64,000 bases of DNA from the NCBI RefSeq assembly GCF_009882985.1, contig NZ_WTUZ01000022.1, forward strand, positions 1,091,065 to 1,155,064, written 5' to 3'. Below are positions 26,338-33,718 of the stretch, piece after piece. The translations under genes were made by a program, and so were the position numbers. The notes beneath the pieces are model-generated. The model made no database searches. It saw nothing but the letters and a program-made list of their open reading frames with translations, and was not told the origin of the DNA. Numbering within the stretch: the first letter of the stretch is position 1; the number at the start of each line of letters is the position of its first letter. The stretch is from Paenibacillus silvestris (lineage in GTDB: Bacteria; Bacillota; Bacilli; Paenibacillales; NBRC-103111).

Positions 26338-27894
26338 ATGTCAAAGCTGTATCGAAAGTGTTTCACTATGGTAATGGTCAGCATGCTTTCAGTTGGCGTC
26401 TTGGCAGGATGTGGGGATAACAGCGCACCAGCGGGAGCTGCAGATAGTGCGGCTAAACAGGGGGATTCGAATAAGGCGGCATCAACGGAGCCGTTAAAAC
26501 TTCAGTTCCTCGTTCCATCCTATGCGGATGTGCCGGACATGAAGGATGAGTATTGGACGGAATGGCAGAAAAAAACGAACACCCAATTGAATATGGAATG
26601 GGTTCCATCAGGTGATTACGATACGAAATTTGACCTGGTATTAGCATCAGGGAATTTGCCTGAAATTATTGTATCTACCAATATAACACGACCTACCTTG
26701 CTTCAAGCGATTAATCAAGGAGCATTCTGGGATTTGACACCATTCCTCGGTGATTTCAGCAAATACCCGAACATGAAAAATAACAGCGGCCCGAATGTGT
26801 GGAACTTTATGAAATTGGATGGCAAGGTATACGGCCTTCCACGCAACCGTCCGCAAATCGATTTGGGCATCAAGATGCGCAAGGATTGGCTGGATAAGCT
26901 GAATCTGCCAATACCTACAACAATTGATGAGTATGCAGCAGATCTGAAGAAAATTGTGGACAGCGACGTAGATGGTAACGGTAAGAAAGATACGATCGGC
27001 ATCATCGGTCACGGTTTCTTGCTGGCTGACGGCGATGATACTTATTCGGGAGCCTTTGGCGGTCTTGATCCGGTTTACGATAAAGACGGCGGCATGATCA
27101 AGAATCAATTGACTCCTAATTATACCGCAATGGTTGAATGGCTTCGCAAATTGTATGCGGACGGCATTCTGGCGAAAGAATTCTCTTCAATGAAGAAAAC
27201 ACAAGCGGAAGAAATGTATGCTACGGGGCGCGCTGCTTCCTATGTACGAAATATTTGGCGCGATTATACTTGGGAGCAGATGAATCAGAAGACACAACCT
27301 GACGCGAAGGTCATCACCCTTCCTCCACTGAAAGGGCCTGGCGGTGTGACGGTCAGTTTGGCGAATCCGACATTCGGCGCTTTCTATATTTCCAAAAAAG
27401 TGCCAGAAGCTAAAGTGAAACAAATTCTTGATTATTTCGAGAAAACGACGACGGCGGAATATACGGATTTCAACTATTACGGTATTGAAGGTGTCCACAA
27501 CAAAGTCGTGGATGGTCAACCGCAGCTGACAGATCTGGGAGTCAAACAGGTCACCACCAATGCCAATCAGGTATTTTCTCTGGCGTTTAACAACAAGATG
27601 AAAGTGCTCAATCCTTCAGCCCCGAAAGCTTACAACGATGCAAAAATGAAGGAAGTCGAAGTCTATGGGCAAGTAGGAAAGCTAAATCCGTTCTCGATCA
27701 TCAATTCGAGCACATGGACAAACGTGTGGCCGAAGTATGAGAAGGAATGGCAGGCTATGGCAACGAAAGCGATTGTTGGCCAGATTACCATGGATGAGTA
27801 CAAGAGCTATGTGGATAAACTGAATGAAAATCCGGATTTGAAGAAAGCATACAAAGAATTTGCGGATAGCTATAAGCAGTATTTTGGCAAATAA
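26338..27894 (+). CDS. Extracellular solute-binding lipoprotein, cassette 2
   Basis: 518 aa. Signal peptide with lipobox VLAGC (Cys25); DVDGNGKKDTIG loop near residue 220. Strong paralogue of the protein at 6042 over its full length. GAGGAGGGG precedes the ATG. It is the first gene behind promoter D and is followed, after a gap with a short hairpin (about 27902-27936), by its AraC regulator; permeases follow at 30886 behind promoter E. It binds a sugar outside the cell, probably related to that of cassette 1 but with changed specificity (inference). Confidence 0.9.
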   Translation: MSKLYRKCFTMVMVSMLSVGVLAGCGDNSAPAGAADSAAKQGDSNKAASTEPLKLQFLVPSYADVPDMKDEYWTEWQKKTNTQLNMEWVPSGDYDTKFDLVLASGNLPEIIVSTNITRPTLLQAINQGAFWDLTPFLGDFSKYPNMKNNSGPNVWNFMKLDGKVYGLPRNRPQIDLGIKMRKDWLDKLNLPIPTTIDEYAADLKKIVDSDVDGNGKKDTIGIIGHGFLLADGDDTYSGAFGGLDPVYDKDGGMIKNQLTPNYTAMVEWLRKLYADGILAKEFSSMKKTQAEEMYATGRAASYVRNIWRDYTWEQMNQKTQPDAKVITLPPLKGPGGVTVSLANPTFGAFYISKKVPEAKVKQILDYFEKTTTAEYTDFNYYGIEGVHNKVVDGQPQLTDLGVKQVTTNANQVFSLAFNNKMKVLNPSAPKAYNDAKMKEVEVYGQVGKLNPFSIINSSTWTNVWPKYEKEWQAMATKAIVGQITMDEYKSYVDKLNENPDLKKAYKEFADSYKQYFGK

Positions 27895-28049
27895 GAATAA
27901 GTTGGGGGAGATCGCAGGCTAACGCCTAAGACTCCTCTTTGTTATATGAAAGAGAGTGAAATAAGCAAGCTGCTGCCAAAGGGTTCGTCCTATGGCAAAG
28001 CGAAGTATACTTAGACAGTACTAACATGCATATGGATGTGGGGGGCAAT

Positions 28050-30377
28050 ATGATTAACTGGATAAAACACATTCGTCAGTCAGGTTCCAAACATGTCACC
28101 AGTCATGGAAGGTATTTGTATAAGCTGATTTGGCTTGGATGCATCTCAGTTTGCATTCCTTTAATACTGGCTAGTGCAGTATACTATCAATTTGCCATGA
28201 ACCGGGCACAAGACCAAATTATGAACGAAAGCAATTCCTCGTTATCCAGCATGAAGGATCGTGCGGAGAGGATTTTTCAGACCATCGAGCAGGAATCGCT
28301 CCAGCTCGCTGTCGATCCTATTCTGACAGGCTTCTTTCTAGACCCGAATCAAGATAACAGCTGGCTGTGGCACCGAGATTTCCTGGATAAAATTAATCTG
28401 GTCAAAAATAGCGATAGCTTTATTGATGAAGTTTATTTTTATAATACCGTGGAAAATGTCGTGTTATCGAACCGATACGGGGTCATCGAAAAAGAGATTT
28501 ATCCCTATAAAGATGACATTGATGCTATCATCGCTAGCGGAGAGCTCTCTCAGTGGGCTTATTTGCCTTCTGCGCAAAAGGACGGTTACGTGACATTCGC
28601 GCGCCGGCTTCCTAATATGGGGAGCGGTCAGGCTCAAGGTATTCTCGCTTTTGAAATTGAAAAATCGGCAATCAGTGAATTTCTGGATTCCGATACGTAT
28701 TTGATGCCGATGGGACAGAATTTGTTCGTTATTCATCATAAACATATCCCTGATAGTGAGGAGCTAGGCTACGATCAGACGATTTCATTAATGAAAAGTT
28801 TGGACAGCATCGATGGTATCAAGGATAGAAGCAGCAATACAGACAGTTTCCTGAGCAAAGGCTTGGATGGGGAACAAGCACATTTTCTGTATACCAAGAA
28901 TATATACGGGCGAATTTACGTGACCGTCGTACCTGAAAAAACCATTGCCAGCCAGTTGAACTGGATACGCAACGTCACCCTTCTGTTCTTGTTTATTTTT
29001 ATCACCTTCGGAGTCGTATTGACTTATTTCAATTCTAAGCGGGCCTATAACCCGATCGGGCAGTTGATGAAGCATAGCAAGGCGCTGCGGATTGGGCAAA
29101 TCCAAAATAAACATAACGAACTCGATTATATTAAGGAATGTCTGGATTTTCTAAACATGGAAACAGAAAAGCTAGGTGGTTTTATGGCTAGCATTCAACC
29201 TACTCTTAGGGAGAAATTTCTTCAGCAGTTGATTAGCGGAGAATATTTAAGAAAGGAGCCATTGCTCCGTGACTGTGAAGCCAATGGTATTGCCATACAA
29301 GCGACCAATGTCGTAATCATCGTGGATGCCGATAATATTGCCAGGGAGAAACGATTTCGACCGGAAGAAAAGGGAATCATTGCGTTTGTCATTTCGAACG
29401 TTATGCAAGAGTTAATTCAGAAATATCCCAGCGTGCATGGTTATGTGATTCCTGACAGGGGTAGGGGGGTAGCGCTGCTGCAGTTCAGGGCGGATGCAGA
29501 GCAGGAAGAGATGCTTCGACTAACGGAGGAATATGCGGAATCCATCTGCGACTCCTTGAAGGAGCACTTATCGATGAAGGCGACTGCTGGCGTCGGTCGG
29601 TTCTACTTTCATATCGAAGATGTGCCGGTTTCTTGCAAAGAAGCGGAAGGTGCGCTTCAGTATCGGATATTCAACACTACGAAGAACGTTCTGTTCATTG
29701 AACATCTGGAAAATGAGAAAAAGCAGATGGCGTTCCGCTACCCTCGGGAATTCGAAACCTCAATCATTGATGCCTTGGATCGCGGGGAACTGGAGATGGC
29801 AGTGGCAGGTTTGACCGCTTTTTCCGAAGCCATTCGTGCTTCCCAATCTTATCGCTATATTTATCAAAGTTATAATTTACTGCTATCTACGCTGATAACA
29901 TCTTTGGAAAAGCAAGGGGCCACACTGCTCGATATCTTGGATCACGACTGGTTTGGGCAGCTTCAGACGAGGCAGACTTCGCAGGAAATCGCGGATTGGT
30001 TTGCAGGCAGCTTATTTCCGATGTACATCTGGCTGACAGCGAATTACCGGAATGAATCGGGACAATCCGTTATCCAACAGGTATGCAAGCATATTCGGGA
30101 GAATTGCGGCAGCGATTTGTCACTGGTTCAATGCGCGGAGCAAGTAGGGCTCAGTCCTTCGTATTTAAGCCGTCTTTTTAAGAAGGAGATGGGTGTTAAC
30201 TTCCTTGATTTCGTTGTTGAGTGCAAGGTCGATGAGGCCAAGAGGCTGCTGAAGGAAACGGATCACAACGTGAGCGAGATTGCGATGGCCGTAGGGTATT
30301 CGGAGCGTAACCTGAATCGTATTTTTCAGCGGTTTATCAAGATGTCTCCGAGTATGTTCCGTACGCGTCAACGATAA
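28050..30377 (+). CDS. Membrane-bound AraC-family transcriptional regulator, cassette 2
   Basis: 775 aa, same layout as the protein at 7705: N-terminal membrane segment in KLIWLGCISVCIPLILASAVYYQF, extracellular sensor, second segment near residue 310 (LLFLFIFITFGVVLTYF), C-terminal AraC domain. The first recognition helix PSYLSRLFKK is identical and the second (YSERNLNRIFQR) differs at two positions, so both proteins may bind the same box. In-frame starts at 28026 and 28032 exist, but GTGGGGGG at 28038-28045 and alignment with the paralogue (MINW/MANW) favour 28050. The sensor halves have diverged more than the DNA-binding ends. Confidence 0.9.
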   Translation: MINWIKHIRQSGSKHVTSHGRYLYKLIWLGCISVCIPLILASAVYYQFAMNRAQDQIMNESNSSLSSMKDRAERIFQTIEQESLQLAVDPILTGFFLDPNQDNSWLWHRDFLDKINLVKNSDSFIDEVYFYNTVENVVLSNRYGVIEKEIYPYKDDIDAIIASGELSQWAYLPSAQKDGYVTFARRLPNMGSGQAQGILAFEIEKSAISEFLDSDTYLMPMGQNLFVIHHKHIPDSEELGYDQTISLMKSLDSIDGIKDRSSNTDSFLSKGLDGEQAHFLYTKNIYGRIYVTVVPEKTIASQLNWIRNVTLLFLFIFITFGVVLTYFNSKRAYNPIGQLMKHSKALRIGQIQNKHNELDYIKECLDFLNMETEKLGGFMASIQPTLREKFLQQLISGEYLRKEPLLRDCEANGIAIQATNVVIIVDADNIAREKRFRPEEKGIIAFVISNVMQELIQKYPSVHGYVIPDRGRGVALLQFRADAEQEEMLRLTEEYAESICDSLKEHLSMKATAGVGRFYFHIEDVPVSCKEAEGALQYRIFNTTKNVLFIEHLENEKKQMAFRYPREFETSIIDALDRGELEMAVAGLTAFSEAIRASQSYRYIYQSYNLLLSTLITSLEKQGATLLDILDHDWFGQLQTRQTSQEIADWFAGSLFPMYIWLTANYRNESGQSVIQQVCKHIRENCGSDLSLVQCAEQVGLSPSYLSRLFKKEMGVNFLDFVVECKVDEAKRLLKETDHNVSEIAMAVGYSERNLNRIFQRFIKMSPSMFRTRQR

Positions 30378-30390
30378 TAGGTTCTGAGGT

Positions 30391-30440
30391 GAGGTTGTTC
30401 CAAAGTCCATGACAATGGCGGGGCAACCTCTTATTTGTTT
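30391..30440 (+). terminator. Probable terminator after the cassette 2 regulator
   Basis: GAGGTTG (30391-30397) pairs with CAACCTC (30424-30430), followed by TTATTTGTTT. Confidence 0.6.
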
Positions 30441-30445
30441 GTGTA

Positions 30446-30666
30446 GAGCACTCCAGTCCATCGCTTGAGCAGTTACTCCCTGGCTAGGGGAACTACAGGG
30501 CGCTATTTCATCGAAATAGCCTCTTTTTCGCGTGGAGGGGAACTGTAGTTCGCTAATTGTCCATTTTCTTAAAGGAAATGGGATTAGGCGGTCAAATAAC
30601 ACCCTGTAGTTCCGCTTGGACGCGGAAACAGGCTGAATGTGCTAAAATAACGGCCTGTAGTTCCTC
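30446..30666. repeat. Dispersed intergenic repeat, copy 2
   Basis: About 220 bp, same orientation as copy 1 at 18649-18890 and alignable along nearly its whole length. It contains opposed GGGAACTACAGGGCGCTA and CACCCTGTAGTTCC blocks. Non-coding, placed about 40 bp before regulon box E. Confidence 0.75.
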
Positions 30667-30687
30667 AAAGATATATCGTCGATCTCG

Positions 30688-30785
30688 GACAGATCTTGCT
30701 GCTAAGACAATAATTGACCTTCAAATGGGAAACCCAGGTTTCTCAAGAATTGTCTATAGGATGCCTAACAGCCCGGTTATATAGT
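30688..30785 (+). promoter_or_regulatory. Regulon promoter E, before the cassette 2 permeases
   Basis: Left half GACAATAATTG (30706-30716), 27-nt gap, right half CAAGAATTGTC (30744-30754); 24 nt after TTGTCT comes TATAGT (30780-30785). An extra GGACA lies 18 nt before the left half. TGAAAGGGTTTACA at 30797 is cre-like but lacks the central CG. Confidence 0.75.
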
Positions 30786-30885
30786 AAGTATTGTAATGAA
30801 AGGGTTTACATGAATCGTGAATCTTCAATCGTGAGTCATGAATCCGAACGGTGATCATCCAGGAATATAAAAAGAGAGGTGCAAG

Positions 30886-31839
30886 ATGATGCAGTCGACC
30901 GCGAAGCTAACAACCAAGGGCATAGCGAAGCCCCATTCCCGCAGCTGGACGAATTTGGCCCGGCACAAATATGTCTATTTACTTGCTTTACCAGGCGCTC
31001 TTTATTTCATCGTCTTTAAATTCGCTCCGATGTGGGGGCTAGTACTGGCCTTCACGGAATACAACCCATATGCAGGAATCAGCGGGAGTGAATGGGTTGG
31101 TATGAAGCATTTCGTCGAGCTGTTCACGGATCCAAACTTTTATATCATGCTGCGCAATACGTTCGCGATTAACATTTTTGGTTTGATCTTCATGTTTCCC
31201 GTCCCCATTGTACTTTCACTGATGCTTAATGAAGTGAGACATGAGGCGTTTAAAAGGTTTAACCAATCTATCGTCTATTTGCCACATTTCTTATCTTGGG
31301 TTGTCGTTGTCAGTCTAACGTTTTTCATCCTGTCTTCTGATGTGGGGATCGTTAACAAAGTCATTACGGGTTGGGGGCATGAATCGGTTGCATTCTTATC
31401 CAATCCTAATTATTTCTGGGCGCTTATTACAGCTCAAAATATGTGGAAAGAAGCGGGGTGGGGAACCATCATCTTCCTGGCAGCCATGGCTGGGGTAGAT
31501 CCCCAGCGATACGAAGCAGCTGTCGTAGACGGAGCAAGCCGCTGGAGACAAATCTGGCACATTACACTGCCTGCAATCCGGCCTACCATTATTATTTTAT
31601 TGATTTTGCGTCTGGGGCATATGGCGGATGTCGGCTTCGAGCAAGTACTTCTCATGATGAATCCCCTTGTTTCTTCCGTAGGTGAAGTATTCGATACGTA
31701 TGCCTACAGCATTGGCGTCCTACAGGGGAAAGTCAGCATCGGTGTGACGGTTGGTATGTTTAAAGGCGTGGTCGGTTTGGTACTGGTCATGGTCTCTAAT
31801 TATATTGTGAAGAAGATGGGGCACGAGGGTATTTATTGA
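30886..31839 (+). CDS. ABC sugar permease LplB type, cassette 2
   Basis: 317 aa, six membrane segments, contact loop YEAAVVDGASRWRQIWHITLP. Very similar to the permease at 11161 (shared WKE-GWGTIIFLAAMAGVDPQ-YEAAV-DGASR). AGAGAGGTG precedes adjacent ATG codons at 30886 and 30889; either could start. First gene behind promoter E, followed by its partner permease. It imports the sugar delivered by the lipoprotein at 26338. Confidence 0.92.
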   Translation: MMQSTAKLTTKGIAKPHSRSWTNLARHKYVYLLALPGALYFIVFKFAPMWGLVLAFTEYNPYAGISGSEWVGMKHFVELFTDPNFYIMLRNTFAINIFGLIFMFPVPIVLSLMLNEVRHEAFKRFNQSIVYLPHFLSWVVVVSLTFFILSSDVGIVNKVITGWGHESVAFLSNPNYFWALITAQNMWKEAGWGTIIFLAAMAGVDPQRYEAAVVDGASRWRQIWHITLPAIRPTIIILLILRLGHMADVGFEQVLLMMNPLVSSVGEVFDTYAYSIGVLQGKVSIGVTVGMFKGVVGLVLVMVSNYIVKKMGHEGIY

Positions 31840-31872
31840 GATCATTTTAAAATGAAAAAGGAGGATGGATGT

Positions 31873-32754
31873 ATGAGCTTTGTTGCCCAAAAAAAGCTAA
31901 CCTTGTTTGATTATGTGAACTATTCTCTGTTGGCGTTGATCTCGATTGTGTGCTTGTTTCCATTTATTTATGTGTTTAGCGTTTCCTTCACCGATCCGAA
32001 GGTGTATATTCCGCTGAAGTTTTATTTGTTTCCGGATAAGTGGTCACTATCTGCTTATCAATATATTTTATCAACCAACAGCTTTATCCATGCGCTGAAA
32101 AGTACGGTGTTCATCACGGTAGTCGGAACTATCCTGAATCTTATTGTATCTTTCAGCTTCGCTTATGTGTTGACCAAAAAAACGCTTCCTGGAAGAAAAA
32201 TTTTATTGGGAGCAGTCGTTTTCACGCTAGTGTTCAATGCGGGCATATTGCCAAGCTATTTGCTTATCAAGCAGCTGGGATTGCTGAATTCGTATTGGTC
32301 GCTAATTTGGCCAACCCTCACGAGCGCTTGGAGTTTACTTGTAATTAAGAGCTTCCTGGAGTCGCACCCACCGGAGCTTGAGGAGTCTGCACGGATTGAC
32401 GGATGCACCGAGATTGGCGTATTTCTGCGTATTATCATCCCGCTGTCGATGCCGGCAATTGCGGCATTCATGCTGTTCTTTGCTGTCTCTCATTGGAACA
32501 CCTATTTCAACGCACTTATCTATATCTCGGATTCAAAAAAATGGACGCTTCAAGTGTTGATTAAATCCCTTGTCATCGATTCGGACTCCACCGGTGTTGG
32601 ACAAGCGGGTGCAGGTGGAGACGATAGAATTGTACCTCAGGAAACGATCCGCATGGCGGCTATTATGCTGGCTATGGCTCCAATTCTTCTCGTGTATCCC
32701 TTTTTGCAAAAGCATTTTGCCAAAGGTGTCATGCTGGGGTCTGTCAAAGGGTGA
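31873..32754 (+). CDS. ABC sugar permease YtcP/LplC type, cassette 2
   Basis: 293 aa, six membrane segments, contact loop LEESARIDGCTEIGVFLRIIIP, tail FLQKHFAKGVMLGSVKG. An in-frame ATG at 31852 sits before AAGGAGG (31857-31863), so the start is the ATG at 31873; this gives MSFVAQKKLTLFDYVNYS, aligned with MSYVTTKKLTVFDYINYS of the paralogue at 12127. It pairs with the permease encoded just upstream. Confidence 0.92.
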   Translation: MSFVAQKKLTLFDYVNYSLLALISIVCLFPFIYVFSVSFTDPKVYIPLKFYLFPDKWSLSAYQYILSTNSFIHALKSTVFITVVGTILNLIVSFSFAYVLTKKTLPGRKILLGAVVFTLVFNAGILPSYLLIKQLGLLNSYWSLIWPTLTSAWSLLVIKSFLESHPPELEESARIDGCTEIGVFLRIIIPLSMPAIAAFMLFFAVSHWNTYFNALIYISDSKKWTLQVLIKSLVIDSDSTGVGQAGAGGDDRIVPQETIRMAAIMLAMAPILLVYPFLQKHFAKGVMLGSVKG

Positions 32755-32798
32755 TTGGCAAGCTGTTTGAACAATAATTTTAACGTTAAAGGATGGGA

Positions 32799-33683
32799 AT
32801 GAAAATGAACTTATCAGCAGGAAACGTCACAATCGGTTTTATTGGTCTAGGTGTAATGGGGAGAAGCATGGCACGTAATCTTATGAAGGCCGGCTATAGC
32901 CTGTATGTATACAGCAGAACGAAAAGCAAAGCGGAAGATCTGATGCAAGCAGGTGCCATATGGAAGGACAGCGCTGCTGACGTAGCTCGCAATGTGGATG
33001 TGACGATTACAATGGTCGAGTATCCCCGTGATGTGGAGGACATTTTCCTAGGGCCTTTAGGAATCGTGGCTGCTGCTAAACCAGGTGCTTATGTGATCGA
33101 TATGACGACATCAAGTCCAGCGTTGGCTTTACGGATTTATGAGGAGTCTCAAAGTAGAGGACTAAAAGCGCTAGATGCACCTGTATCAGGAGGAGACATA
33201 GGGGCTAGAGATGGGAAACTTTCCATTATGGTTGGCGGAGAGGAAGAAGCTTTCGAGTCCGTTCTGCCTGTCTTCCAGGCGATGGGGAGCAATATCGTCT
33301 ATCAAGGAGAAGCAGGCGCTGGTCAGCACACGAAAATGTGCAACCAAATAGCCATAGCAGCCAACATGATGGGAGTTTCCGAGGCACTGGCTTATGCGGA
33401 GCGATCGGGCTTGAGTCCTACAAGGGTACTGAAGAGCATAGAGAGTGGGGCTGCCGGCAGTTGGTCGCTAAGCAATCTTGGACCGAGAATCATTCAAGAT
33501 AATTATGAACCAGGATTTTATGTGAAGCATATGATCAAGGACTTGGGCATTGCTTTGCAGTCAGCCGAGGCTATGGGGCTGGAGACATACGGATTATCGC
33601 TAGCAAAGACGCTGTATGAAAGGCTGGCTGCGACAGGGGAAGAGAGCAGCGGTACGCAATCATTAATCAAATTATACCGATAA
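32799..33683 (+). CDS. NAD(P)-dependent beta-hydroxyacid dehydrogenase (3-hydroxyisobutyrate / tartronate semialdehyde reductase family)
   Basis: About 295 aa. Rossmann motif GFIGLGVMGRSMARNL, substrate motif DAPVSGGDIGARDGKLSIMVGG and the catalytic lysine in GQHTKMCNQ. The family interconverts beta-hydroxyacids and semialdehydes, for example glycerate and tartronate semialdehyde, or 3-hydroxyisobutyrate and its semialdehyde. In-frame ATG codons at 32793, 32799 and 32805 are possible; AAAGGA ends at 32793, so that one is too close and 32799 or 32805 is likely. It lies in the promoter E operon between the permeases and the second GH67-like gene. It could supply or use a semialdehyde with the dehydrogenase at 24678 (inference). 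Confidence 0.88.
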   Translation: MKMNLSAGNVTIGFIGLGVMGRSMARNLMKAGYSLYVYSRTKSKAEDLMQAGAIWKDSAADVARNVDVTITMVEYPRDVEDIFLGPLGIVAAAKPGAYVIDMTTSSPALALRIYEESQSRGLKALDAPVSGGDIGARDGKLSIMVGGEEEAFESVLPVFQAMGSNIVYQGEAGAGQHTKMCNQIAIAANMMGVSEALAYAERSGLSPTRVLKSIESGAAGSWSLSNLGPRIIQDNYEPGFYVKHMIKDLGIALQSAEAMGLETYGLSLAKTLYERLAATGEESSGTQSLIKLYR

Positions 33684-33718
33684 TAGAGTAAGATTTTCGA
33701 AAGAAGCGGAGGGCGTCT

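Noticed and set aside
30797..30810. TGAAAGGGTTTACA as a cre site
   Set aside because: It has only one mismatch, but this falls in the central CG that CcpA sites nearly always keep; left as a remark only.
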